Below are positions 25,104 through 33,497 of a stretch of DNA of 64,000 nucleotides, piece after piece (position 1 is the stretch's first letter; the number at the start of each line of letters is the position of its first letter). Position numbers and translations under genes: made by a program. Source of the stretch: Kitasatospora humi (GTDB taxonomy: Bacteria; Actinomycetota; Actinomycetes; Streptomycetales; Streptomycetaceae); the NCBI RefSeq assembly GCF_020907985.1, contig NZ_JAJJPA010000002.1:124001-188000 (forward strand). The letters run 5' to 3'. Below the pieces are notes generated by a model, which was given only the letters and a program-made list of their open reading frames with translations, made no database searches and was not told where the DNA came from.

Positions 25104-26811
25104 CCGGCAGCGGCACCCGCCAGACCAGCTCGGTTCCGCCCGCCGGCAGGCCGTGGGCGCGGAACCCACCGCCATGTGCGGCCGCGCGCTCGGCCAGGTT
25201 GGCCAGCCCGCTGCGCCGTCCGCCCTCCGGGAGGCCCACCCCGTCGTCCGTCACCGTGACCACCAGCTCTGCACCGGCGGCCACTGTCACTCGGACGTGC
25301 TCGGCCTTGGCGTGCCGTGCCGCGTTCGACAGCGCTTCCTGGAGCACCGCGACCGCGTCGTCCGCCACCGCCGGCGGCACCCGGCTGTCCAGCAGGCCGG
25401 TCATCACCAGGCCGGGGGTGAAGCCGAGTGCCTCCGCCGCGCGCTCCACCGACTCGGAGACCCGCGCCCGCAAGCCTGTGGCCTGCGGGCCGGAGCGCTC
25501 GCGCAGGCCGAAGATGCTGGAGCGGATCGTCTTGGCGGTCTCGTCCAGATCGTCGATGGCCCGTTGCACCCGGTCGGCCGCCTCCGGGTGCTCGATGAGG
25601 CGCAGCGCGCTCTGCAAGGTCATTCCGGTGGCGAACAGCCGCTGGATGGCCAGGTCGTGCAGGTCGCGGGCGATCCGGTCGCGCTCGCGCAACAGCGCCA
25701 CCTGCTCCGAGTCGTGGCGGCGCTCCGCGAGCTCCATCGCCACCGCCGCCTGCGCGGCGAAGCCGGTCAGCGGTATCGACTCGTCCTTCTCGAACAGCGG
25801 TCGCCCGGCCTCGCGGGCGAGCATCAGGACGCCGTGGATACCGCCTTCGGACGTGCCGATCGGCACGGCAACCGCGGGCCCCAGGCCCGCCCAGCGCGGC
25901 GGGCCGACGGTGATCCGGGGATCGTGCTGCACGTCGGCGCTGGCCACCAGATCGCCGGTGAGCGCCGCGGTGCCCATGAACGAGCCGACCAGCGGCAGCA
26001 CCAGACCCGCGTGTTGCTCCGCATCGCGTCCGACCGCGATCCGCACCGTCAGTTCCTCGGTGCCGACCACCGGTAGGGCGACCACGGCGAGGTCGGCACC
26101 GGCGATCTCGGCCGACTGGGCCACCAGTAGGTCGAGGACCTCCGCCTCGGCGCTGCCGGACAGCAGGGCGTTGGTCACCTCGGCGCCCGCCGTCAGCCAG
26201 CGCTCGCGCAGCCGGGCTCGGGCGTAGAGGCGGGCGTTGTCGATCGCCACCCCGGCCGCCACTGCGAGGGTGGTGAGCACCGCTTCGTCCTCGGCGTCGA
26301 ACGGGCCGCCGCGCTTCTCGGTCAGGTAGAGGTTGCCGTAGATCCTGTTCCGGATCCGGATCGGCACGCCAAGGAAACTGTGCATCGGGGGATGCCCGGC
26401 CGGGAACCCGGCGGCGGAGGGGTGGTCGGCCAGTTCGGCCACCCGCAGCGGCTCCGGGTGGCGGATCAGCTCGCCCAGCAGCCCGCGCCCGGTCGGTAGG
26501 TGCCCGATCCTCGCGGCCCGCTCCTCGTCGATGCCCACCGGAATGAACCGGGACAGCCGGCGGTCCTCACCGACGACGCCGAGCGCGCCGTACCGCGCGT
26601 CCACCAGGGTGACGGCAGCCTCGACGATGTGCCGCAGCGCCTGTTCCAGCTCCAGGTCCCGGCCGACCGACAGGACCGCCTCCAGCAGACTGTGCACTCG
26701 GTCGCGGGTGCCGCGTGCCGCGTCCAGCCTGCTCTGCAGTTCGTCGAGCAACTGGTCCAGCCGCAGCCGCGGCGACTGTTCGGCCGGGTCCTCGTCCGCC
26801 GCACCGTTCAT
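25096..26811 (-). CDS. osdK: GAF-GAF sensor histidine kinase (DevS/OsdK-like)
   Basis: 571 aa. GAF 1 spans about residues 55-195 and contains AGHPPMHSFLGVPIRIRNRI. His140 lies where DevS/DosT carry their haem-ligand His near residue 149, judging from memory of those sequences. GAF 2 spans about 215-360. The HisKA_3 dimerisation motif RERDRIARDLHDLAIQRLF has phospho-acceptor His385, and the HATPase_c boxes are ALSNAARHA and VTDDGVGLP. The ATG follows GGGAGG. No membrane segment is seen, so it should be a cytosolic redox, O2, NO or CO sensor paired with the regulator at 19417. Confidence 0.9.
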   Translation of the reverse strand: MNGAADEDPAEQSPRLRLDQLLDELQSRLDAARGTRDRVHSLLEAVLSVGRDLELEQALRHIVEAAVTLVDARYGALGVVGEDRRLSRFIPVGIDEERAARIGHLPTGRGLLGELIRHPEPLRVAELADHPSAAGFPAGHPPMHSFLGVPIRIRNRIYGNLYLTEKRGGPFDAEDEAVLTTLAVAAGVAIDNARLYARARLRERWLTAGAEVTNALLSGSAEAEVLDLLVAQSAEIAGADLAVVALPVVGTEELTVRIAVGRDAEQHAGLVLPLVGSFMGTAALTGDLVASADVQHDPRITVGPPRWAGLGPAVAVPIGTSEGGIHGVLMLAREAGRPLFEKDESIPLTGFAAQAAVAMELAERRHDSEQVALLRERDRIARDLHDLAIQRLFATGMTLQSALRLIEHPEAADRVQRAIDDLDETAKTIRSSIFGLRERSGPQATGLRARVSESVERAAEALGFTPGLVMTGLLDSRVPPAVADDAVAVLQEALSNAARHAKAEHVRVTVAAGAELVVTVTDDGVGLPEGGRRSGLANLAERAAAHGGGFRAHGLPAGGTELVWRVPLPVT

Positions 26812-27021
26812 CGGGGCCTCCCGGATCGCCTTCCTCCTCAGCCTATGCAGCCGGATCCTGCTGTGCGCCCGCTCGGCCCGTCCGATCCTCCCGGTGCCCC
26901 GCCGGCCGTGCTGTACGGCGGCACCAGCCGGTGGCCGGGGAGCAGGCTGACCGTCACGCCTCGTGGAGGCCGATCCGTCGCACCACACCGTTCCCTTCGT
27001 GCGGAGGCCGTCCGACCGGCG

Positions 27022-27840
27022 TCACACCGCTCTGCGGTACAGCCACACGCCCAGCGGGGCGAAGACGGCCACGATGCCCGCGTCCCAGGCCAGGGCCAGC
27101 CAGACATCGGTCGCGGCGGGGGTGCCCAGGACCAGATCCCGGACCGCCTGGGCGCTCCTGGAGACGGGTTGGTGGTCGGCGAAGGCCTGGAGCCAGCCCG
27201 GCATGGTGCGCACCGGGATGAACGCGGCCGAGGCGAAGACCAAGGGGACCAGCAGGGGGAAGGCGGCGGCCTGCGCGGTCTCCGGGTCCCCGACGGCGAG
27301 CCCCACCACGGCGAAGATCCACGACATCGCGAAGCCGAAGGCCAGCACGAGCAGGACTGCGGCGAGGAAGGCCGGCACCCCGGCGTGCAGGCGGAATCCG
27401 ACCGCGAAACCCATCCCGGTCATCAGGGCCACCACGAAGACGTTGCGGGCCAGGTCGGCCAGGGTCCGGCCGGACAGGACCGCCGAGCGGGCCATCGGCA
27501 ACGAGCGGAACCGTTCCATGAGGCCGGTCTGCATGTCGGTGGCCAGGCCGATGGCGGTGTTCATCGCCCCGAAGACGGCCGTCTGGATGAAGATGCCGGG
27601 CATCAGGTAATCGACGTAGGGGACGCCGATGACGCTCCGGCCGATCACTCCGCCGAACACGTACCGGAACATCAGGACGAAGACCAGCGGCTGGATGGTG
27701 GAGAAGACCAGCAGCCGGGGGACCCGGACCAGGCCGATCAGGTTGCGTCCGGCCACCGCCAGCCCGTCCCGCACCGGGGCGGCCAGGGACTCCCGCACGC
27801 CTCCGGTCGGCCGCCCGACGGCGGCCTGCCCGGCCGTCAT
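27022..27840 (-). CDS. ABC-2 type exporter permease (DrrB-like)
   Basis: 272 aa with about six hydrophobic helices (VLMFRYVFGGVI; VFVVALMTGMGFAVGF; AAVLLVLAFGFAMSWIF). It has the ABC-2 signature region near AFIPVRTMPGWLQAFADHQPVS. The start ATG overlaps the ATPase stop (ATGA), so both are made together. The pair resembles daunorubicin-type self-resistance exporters, but no antibiotic cluster is nearby. The substrate is unknown. Confidence 0.88.
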   Translation of the reverse strand: MTAGQAAVGRPTGGVRESLAAPVRDGLAVAGRNLIGLVRVPRLLVFSTIQPLVFVLMFRYVFGGVIGRSVIGVPYVDYLMPGIFIQTAVFGAMNTAIGLATDMQTGLMERFRSLPMARSAVLSGRTLADLARNVFVVALMTGMGFAVGFRLHAGVPAFLAAVLLVLAFGFAMSWIFAVVGLAVGDPETAQAAAFPLLVPLVFASAAFIPVRTMPGWLQAFADHQPVSRSAQAVRDLVLGTPAATDVWLALAWDAGIVAVFAPLGVWLYRRAV

Positions 27841-28829
27841 GACGCGCCGCCCGTCTCCTGCTCCGCCGCCGGCTGGTCCAGCGTTTCCGCGTGCTGCCCG
27901 GTCAGCGCCAGGAAGACGTCGTCGAGGCTCGACTCCCGCACCGCCACGGTGCGGGGCGCGAGCGCCTGGTCGTCGAGCAGGTGCAGCACGTCGAGTAGCA
28001 GCCCGGAACCGTCCTGGGAGGTGATCCGTACGATCTCGTCCTGCCGCTCGGCGGTGCGGGAGAACCGGTCCGTGATCATCCGGGTGGCCCGTGCCGCGCG
28101 GTCCTCGTCGGCCATCCGCAGCTCGATGACGGTGTTGCCCAGCCGTTCCTTGAGCATCGCGGGGTCGTCGTCCGCGATCACCCGCCCTGCGCTGAGCACC
28201 GCCACCCGGCTCGCGAGGCGGTCGGCCTCCTCCAGGTACTGCGTGGTCAGCAGCACCGTGGTGCCGGTGCTCACCAGCTCGCGGATCATGTCCCACAGGG
28301 CGATCCGGCTGCGCGGGTCGAGGCCGGTGGTCGGTTCGTCCAGGAAGAGCACGGGCGGCCGCGGTACCAGCGCGGCGGCCACGTCCAGGCGGCGGCGCAT
28401 GCCGCCGGAGTAGGTGCGCACCGTCCGGTCACCGGCGCCGGCCAGGCCGAACCGCTCCAGCAACTCGTCGGCCCGCGCCCGCCTCCCGTCTCGGGACACC
28501 CGGGTGAGCCGGCCGATCAGCCGCAGGTTCTCCCGCCCGGTGAGGTTGGGGTCGACGGCCGCGTACTGCCCCGCCAAGCCGATCAGCCCGCGCACCACCG
28601 CGGCCTCGCCCACCACGTCGTGTCCCAGGACTTCGGCCCGGCCCGAGGTCGGTCGCAGGATGGTGGTCAGGATCCGGATCGCCGTCGTCTTGCCGGCGCC
28701 GTTCGGGCCGAGCAGTCCGAAGACCGTCCCGGCCGGCACCTCCAGATCGATCCCGTCCAGCGCGGTCAAGGACCCGAACCGCTTGGACAGCTCCCGCACG
28801 CTGATCGCCGACGAAGCCAAACCACTCAC
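27837..28829 (-). CDS. ABC exporter ATP-binding protein (DrrA-like)
   Basis: 330 aa. Walker A GLLGPNGAGKTTAIRIL, signature TYSGGMRRRLDVAAAL, Walker B PVLFLDEPTTGLDP, and the H-loop replaced by Gln (LLTTQYLEEADRL), as is normal in DrrA proteins. The C-terminal domain after residue 225 fits the DrrA accessory region. It is first in a two-gene operon with the permease. Confidence 0.9.
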   Translation of the reverse strand: MSGLASSAISVRELSKRFGSLTALDGIDLEVPAGTVFGLLGPNGAGKTTAIRILTTILRPTSGRAEVLGHDVVGEAAVVRGLIGLAGQYAAVDPNLTGRENLRLIGRLTRVSRDGRRARADELLERFGLAGAGDRTVRTYSGGMRRRLDVAAALVPRPPVLFLDEPTTGLDPRSRIALWDMIRELVSTGTTVLLTTQYLEEADRLASRVAVLSAGRVIADDDPAMLKERLGNTVIELRMADEDRAARATRMITDRFSRTAERQDEIVRITSQDGSGLLLDVLHLLDDQALAPRTVAVRESSLDDVFLALTGQHAETLDQPAAEQETGGAS

Positions 28830-29035
28830 CTGCCCAGGCCGAGCCCGGGTCCGAGGGGCGGCTCAGGCCCGGCAGCACTGTTCCATCATCCGCCCGGCAC
28901 CCGCGGCCCGCCGAGCGCGGAGGTCGGCCGCCGGCCACCCGGCCCCGCGTCGTCCGCCGCGTACGGGGTACTCGCCCTCGGCATCGTGGGCGGCGGGGTC
29001 GTCGTGGCCGGCGGTCTCGGGAGCATCTTCGGGCA

Positions 29036-31417
29036 TCAGAGTGAGAAGGTGCGGCTCTCGCCCGGCCCGATCGCCGTCGTCGAGCCCCGGATGGCGACCC
29101 GGATCGGCGGCTGGTGGCCCTCGCGCAGGCTCACCGTGGCCGTGTGCCGGTCGACGGCGATGTGCACGCCCCAGTGGCCGCGGTAGCGCAGGTCGAGTTC
29201 GAGGCGGCCGAGTGCGGATGGCAGACGGGGATCCAGCCAGAGGATGTCCTCGCGGATCTCCAGGCCGGTGTAGCAGCGCTGCAGCAGGTCGACGGCGCCG
29301 GCCATCGCGCCCAGGTGGATGCCCTCGGCGGTGGTGCCGCACTGGAGGTCGAGCAGGTCGCTGCCCAGGGCGTTGCGGAAGAACCGCCAGGACCTGCGGC
29401 GGTCGGCGCGGGTGAGCACCCAGGCGTGGACCACCGCGCTGAGGGTCGAGCCGTGGACGGTGCGGCGCAGGTAGTAGTCGGTGGTGCGGCGCAGCAGTTC
29501 GTGTCCGGCCCGGTAGCCGAGCCGGCGCAGCAGGTTGCGCAGTTCGTGCGGGGAGAACAGGTAGCAGAGCATCAGGACGTCCGCCTGTTTGGACGCCTTG
29601 TAGCGGTTGACGGTGTCGCCCTCCGCTTCCAGGATCCGGTCGAGGCGCTGCAGGTCGGGGTAGCGCTGCCGGTAGGCCGACCAGTCCAGCTCCTCCAGGC
29701 GCTCGTAGCCGGCGAACTGGCTGATCACGCCGTCGTGGAACGGCACGTGCAGGCGCCGGCCGACCTCCTGCCAGCGGTCCAGTTCGGCGTGGTCGATCGC
29801 CAGGCGCTCCAGCAGCTCGTCGCGGCGGTAGTCGGGCAGCAGCTCGACGGTGTCCAGCGCGCGGGCCAGGACCCAGGAGGCGAGCACGTTGGTGTAGGCG
29901 TTGTCGTCCAGGCCCGGGCCCTGGGCCCAGGGGTAGGCGTCGTGGTACTCGTCGGGCCCGAGGACACCGCGGATCGAGTACCGCTCGCCGCTCGGGCCGT
30001 GGGCGGCGAGGGCAGACCAGAAGCGGGCGATCTCCAGCAGCATCTCGGCCCCGGTGGTGGCGAGGAAGTCGAGGTCGCCGGTGGCCTGGTAGTGCTGCCA
30101 GATGTTGTAGGCGATCGCTGAGCCGACGTGGCGCTGCAGGTGGCTGTGGTCGGGCAGCCAACGGCCGGAGAGCGGGTTGAGGTGCAGCTGCTGGGACTCC
30201 TCGCGGCCGTCGCTCGCGCTCTGCCACGGGTACATCGCCCCGCGCAGGCCCGCCGCCTGGGCGGCCTGCCGGGCGGCGTCCAGGCGGCGGTGCCGGTAGC
30301 TGAGCACGGCTCGGGCCAGTTCGGGGAAGCGCAGGTTGAGCAGGCTGAGCACGAACAGCTCGTCCCAGAAGACGTGGCCACGGTAGCCCTCGCCGTGCAG
30401 GCCCCGGGCCGGAACGCCGACGTCCAGGTCCACCGAGTGCTCGGAGTAGGTCTGCAGGATGTGGAACAGGTTCAGGTGGAGTGCGAGTTCGCTGTCGAAG
30501 TCGGCGTCGATCCGGCAGCGCCGCCACAGTTCGGCCCAGCGCAGGGTGTGCTCGTGCCGCAGGCACTCGAAGCCGGGCGCGTGGGCGGCCAGCCGCCGAG
30601 CGGCGATGAGGGGCGCGTCGATGGCGGGGTCGCGTGAGGTGTACACGGCCACGGTCTTCTCGATGGTGACCGGATGGCCCTCGGTGACGTCCACGCTGAG
30701 CACCTCGGCTGCCCAGCCGTCCCGCAGTTCGTCGGTGCGACGGCTCTCGGGCGGCGTCGCCCGGGTGCGGGCGGCGAGTGCGATGTGCAGCGGCGAGCTG
30801 GAGGCGGTGACCTGCAGCCACAGGATGCCGTCCTCGTCCATGCCCTGCCCGGCGGGGAGGAGGTGACGACTGGCCAAGCCCCGGTAGCGGGCGACGCCGG
30901 TGTTGGCCACGGTGCCGTCCAGCGCCGAGCGGACCTCCAGGGTGCCGGACCAGTTCTCCGCCAGCAGCTCGGTCTCCAGCGCCGCCAGGTGCGGCTGGGC
31001 CTGGCTGGCGATCCGGCGCTGCACCAGACGGGTCCGGCGACCGGCCGCGTCCACCACCAGCGCGCATCGGGTCAGCACGCCCTGGCGCAGGTCGAGGTCG
31101 AGGCGCTGTTCGGCCGGCGGTCCGGTGAACCAGTCGCCCTCGGTGGGGCGGAAGGTGAAGGACTGCCAGTTGGGACAGTTGACCAGATCCTCGCTCTCGA
31201 CCGTCCGGCCGCCGACCACCGACGTCGCGCGGTTGTAGACGCCTGCCAGGTAGGTGCCCGGATAGTGCACGCCGTCCGCGTGTGACTCGGGCGCGGCGGC
31301 ACGGCTCACCAGGTAGCCATTGCCGACCGCGCAGAGCACTTCGCGCACGCCCTCCTCGGCCACCTCGAAGCCCTCGAAGCGCAGGTGCCAGGAGTCGGAG
31401 AGGTCCGGTTCGGTCAC
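29036..31417 (-). CDS. GH65 glycoside phosphorylase or hydrolase (trehalose/kojibiose phosphorylase-like)
   Basis: 793 aa, full length for the family. The N-terminal beta-sandwich begins near GNGYLVSRAA. The alpha/alpha barrel contains HVFWDELFVLSLLNLRFPE, with the catalytic acid in GVLGPDEYHDAYP. The conserved KASKQADVLMLCYLFSP and GSTLSAVVHAWVL segments bind phosphate and sugar in this family. Substrate (trehalose, maltose, kojibiose or nigerose) cannot be told from sequence. The GTG start overlaps the preceding small gene by GTGA. Mycobacteria have a DosR-controlled GH65 fusion protein, so its presence here fits the regulon. Confidence 0.88.
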   Translation of the reverse strand: MTEPDLSDSWHLRFEGFEVAEEGVREVLCAVGNGYLVSRAAAPESHADGVHYPGTYLAGVYNRATSVVGGRTVESEDLVNCPNWQSFTFRPTEGDWFTGPPAEQRLDLDLRQGVLTRCALVVDAAGRRTRLVQRRIASQAQPHLAALETELLAENWSGTLEVRSALDGTVANTGVARYRGLASRHLLPAGQGMDEDGILWLQVTASSSPLHIALAARTRATPPESRRTDELRDGWAAEVLSVDVTEGHPVTIEKTVAVYTSRDPAIDAPLIAARRLAAHAPGFECLRHEHTLRWAELWRRCRIDADFDSELALHLNLFHILQTYSEHSVDLDVGVPARGLHGEGYRGHVFWDELFVLSLLNLRFPELARAVLSYRHRRLDAARQAAQAAGLRGAMYPWQSASDGREESQQLHLNPLSGRWLPDHSHLQRHVGSAIAYNIWQHYQATGDLDFLATTGAEMLLEIARFWSALAAHGPSGERYSIRGVLGPDEYHDAYPWAQGPGLDDNAYTNVLASWVLARALDTVELLPDYRRDELLERLAIDHAELDRWQEVGRRLHVPFHDGVISQFAGYERLEELDWSAYRQRYPDLQRLDRILEAEGDTVNRYKASKQADVLMLCYLFSPHELRNLLRRLGYRAGHELLRRTTDYYLRRTVHGSTLSAVVHAWVLTRADRRRSWRFFRNALGSDLLDLQCGTTAEGIHLGAMAGAVDLLQRCYTGLEIREDILWLDPRLPSALGRLELDLRYRGHWGVHIAVDRHTATVSLREGHQPPIRVAIRGSTTAIGPGESRTFSL

Positions 31418-31698
31418 GGCAGCAGGCCTGCCGTGCGGATCAGGTGGCCGGTGACTCGCCGCGGGCTGATCCGTACTCGGGTCCGGCGGGTGCCGCCGAC
31501 GCCGGGACCGGGGTCGGCGTGCGACTCCAGGGACTCCAGGGACTTCAGGGACTCCAGGTAGGTGACGGCGGTCCCGGACCCCGCAGCCACCTCCTCGCGG
31601 CCGAGGCCCGGCCGGCGCCGACGGTGCAAGACCCCACGGCCGACGTCTCCCGGATGTCTGGGGCAGTCCTGGGCCTTGTGCGTGCCTTCGGTGCTCAT
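31414..31698 (-). CDS. Small basic protein coupled to the GH65 gene, with LES repeats
   Basis: 94 aa. AGGAGG lies 6 bases before the ATG at 31698, and the stop overlaps the GH65 start by four bases (GTGA). Both support a real gene although no family is recognised. The centre, LESLKSLESLES, is encoded by four copies of a 9-bp unit (GGACTCCAG, plus strand, 31523-31557). The rest is rich in Arg and Gly (HRRRRPGLGREE; GGTRRTRVRISPRR). It could be a scaffold, a regulator of the phosphorylase, or a translational coupler. Confidence 0.55.
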   Translation of the reverse strand: MSTEGTHKAQDCPRHPGDVGRGVLHRRRRPGLGREEVAAGSGTAVTYLESLKSLESLESHADPGPGVGGTRRTRVRISPRRVTGHLIRTAGLLP

Positions 31699-31780
31699 GA
31701 ACATCCTCCTGCCTGCCGTGGTGCTGTCGGGCCACCGCAGCGATCCCTTTCATGGTCGGTCGAAGCGGTGACTGCGGCGA

Positions 31781-31794
31781 GGCCGTTCGGGCCC
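31781..31794 (-). promoter_or_regulatory. Variant OsdR box for the GH65 unit
   Basis: Read on the minus strand: GGGCCCGAACGGCC, 83 bp upstream of the small gene start. Compared with the site at 32107 (GGGACCGAACGGCCC) it differs at one position over the shared 14. Confidence 0.5.
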
Positions 31795-32106
31795 TTCGCA
31801 GGTCGTCCGGCCCTGGCCTGTCGGGCGACTCGGAAGCAGTGTGGAGCTGAGAGCTGCTGCTGCATGGCGGAGTCGGGGGTCGAGACGCTACCGTCCAGTA
31901 CCCACCGCATCCCGCGTAGCGCTGCTCGCCGGCGGGACCACCGCCGCGGCCCGCCCGATCGGTCCTGCCGACCGTTCAGCTCGACGGGTGAGCGGGAGGT
32001 CGGGATGCTGATTCCGTGGGCCGTGATCGTCTCTGATACCGGTGGACCGCCTTTCCGCGGTGAGTCCGCGCGGACCTGCTGTCGTGGCCGGGTCGGTCCT
32101 CGGGAG

Positions 32107-32121
32107 GGGACCGAACGGCCC
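32107..32121 (+). promoter_or_regulatory. Variant OsdR box for the CBS gene
   Basis: GGGACCGAACGGCCC, 67 bp before the CBS-BON start. It keeps GGRCCGAMCGGCCC, the shared core of all sites here, and its GGGAC start is closest to the mycobacterial DosR consensus. Confidence 0.55.
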
Positions 32122-32187
32122 TGGGACGGCCGCGAGGACGGGCGCAGAGTGGTGGTAGGGAAAGCCGAGCTGTGAGGAGTGAGGACC

Positions 32188-32886
32188 ATGCAGCACCGCA
32201 CTGTCCACGAGGTGATGACCCAGGAGGTGGTCACCGCGCGGCCCGACACGCCGTTCAAGGAGGTCGCGGCGCTGTTCCACCGCAATGACGTCACCGCGAT
32301 CCCGGTCGTCGACGATCAGGGCCAGCCGATCGGCGTGGTCTCCGAAGCCGACCTGATCCGTAAGGAGGCGGTGCTGCCCGACCCCGAGGGCCGTGTCCCC
32401 GGCCGGTGGCTGAACCGCAAGGACCGGGCCCGCGCCGAGGCGGAGACCGCCGGCGGCCTGATGACCAGTCCGGCCGTCACCGCACGGGCCGGCTGGAGCA
32501 TCGCCGAGGCCGCCCGTGCGATGGACAAGCACAAGGTCAAGCGGCTGCCGGTGGTGGACGAAGTCGGCCGATTGGTCGGCATCGTCAGCCGCAGTGACTT
32601 GCTGCAGGTGTTCCTGCGGCACGACTCGGCGATCCGTGAGGAGATCAACCACGACGTCCTCGGTCAGACCCTGTGGCTGGCTCCCGGCGAAGTGCAGGTG
32701 GCCGTGCACGAGGGCGTGGTGACACTGACCGGACGGCTGCCCCGCCGGAGTCTGGTCCCGATCGCGGAGCAGCTGTGCCGGGCGGTCGACGGCGTGGTGG
32801 CAGTCCACCAGACGCTGACCTGGACCGAGGACGACACCGAACTCCACCTGGAGAAGCCGCACGCCTACGGAGCCGGTCGGCACTGA
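32188..32886 (+). CDS. CBS-BON protein
   Basis: 232 aa. Two CBS motifs (TVHEVMTQEVVTARPD; VTAIPVVDDQGQPIGVVSEADLI; VKRLPVVDEVGRLVGIVSRSDLL) and a BON-like C-terminus (GEVQVAVHEGVVTLTGRLPR). The ATG at 32188 follows GAGGAGTGAGG. The tail PHAYGAGRH is the one duplicated in the remnant at 16443. It is expected to be OsdR-controlled and to sense nucleotides. Confidence 0.88.
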   Translation: MQHRTVHEVMTQEVVTARPDTPFKEVAALFHRNDVTAIPVVDDQGQPIGVVSEADLIRKEAVLPDPEGRVPGRWLNRKDRARAEAETAGGLMTSPAVTARAGWSIAEAARAMDKHKVKRLPVVDEVGRLVGIVSRSDLLQVFLRHDSAIREEINHDVLGQTLWLAPGEVQVAVHEGVVTLTGRLPRRSLVPIAEQLCRAVDGVVAVHQTLTWTEDDTELHLEKPHAYGAGRH

Positions 32887-33053
32887 CCGAGCGCACGGTG
32901 AGTGTCGATCCGCCGGCGGTCCTCGGCGGAGAGCCGCACGGAGTGGAGCAGGGGCCATCGGGTGGACCCACGGCTGGTGGGCGACCATGAGTGCCCTCTG
33001 ATCTGAGCCGACCGGGGCACCCCGGCCCGAGGCACGCGAGCGCCACCACGCAC

Positions 33054-33090
33054 CTGCTGAAGCCTCCGGGGTCTCCGGGGGCTTCAGCAG
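33054..33090. terminator. 16-bp hairpin at the end of the ATPase operon
   Basis: CTGCTGAAGCCTCCGG at 33054-33069 pairs with CCGGGGGCTTCAGCAG at 33075-33090 (one G-T wobble) around a 5-base loop. It overlaps the stop codon (33084-33086) of the minus-strand gene and can terminate it. Confidence 0.7.
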
Positions 33091-33473
33091 CTGCGCAGTT
33101 CGGGTGTCTGGTTGAGGACTTGGGTGCGCTGGGAGGTGAACTCGCGGTAGGCGTCGCCTTGTTCGATGCCGGGGCGGAAGGCGGCGACGCGGTGGCAGTT
33201 GACGAAGGCGAGTTTGACACCGAAGTGCTCCTCCAGGCTGCCGCGGATGGCGTTGCTGGCCAGGGCGCGCAGCAGCTGGGCGCGCTCGTCGTCGGTGGGC
33301 GTGGTGTTGTTGTCGACGAACTCGGCGGTGGTGGTGACGAGTTCCTCACGGAGGCCGGCGACGACCTGGTAGGCGTAGGGGAGCGAGGTGCGGACGGTTT
33401 CGATGAACGCGGCCTGGCTGACCTCGCCGGCCTCGGCCTGGGTGAGGAGGGCGGGGGAGATGTCGAGCGACAT
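33084..33473 (-). CDS. Conserved-looking hypothetical protein paired with the CooC-like ATPase
   Basis: 129 aa, mostly helical. It begins MSLDISPALLTQAEAGEVSQ and contains FIETVRTSLPYAYQVVAGLREEL and DDERAQLLRALASNAIRGSLEEHFGV. There are two cysteines (FVNCHR and the C-terminal SC). I do not recognise a family. It lies 24 bp after the ATPase gene on the same strand and is probably its partner. AAAGGGAA before the ATG serves as ribosome site. Confidence 0.65.
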   Translation of the reverse strand: MSLDISPALLTQAEAGEVSQAAFIETVRTSLPYAYQVVAGLREELVTTTAEFVDNNTTPTDDERAQLLRALASNAIRGSLEEHFGVKLAFVNCHRVAAFRPGIEQGDAYREFTSQRTQVLNQTPELRSC

Positions 33474-33497
33474 GGGTGTTCCCTTTCATGTGCGGGA

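Larger units (their letters stand above)
31699..32187. other. 489-bp divergent region between GH65 and CBS units
   Basis: No supported gene. It carries two OsdR-type sites, at 31781-31794 and 32107-32121, each oriented toward one of the divergent units. Confidence 0.55.

Noticed and set aside
26500..28413. 637-codon plus-strand frame
   Set aside because: Antisense to the kinase and ABC genes, rich in Gln/His/Arg without motifs; a shadow of high third-position GC.
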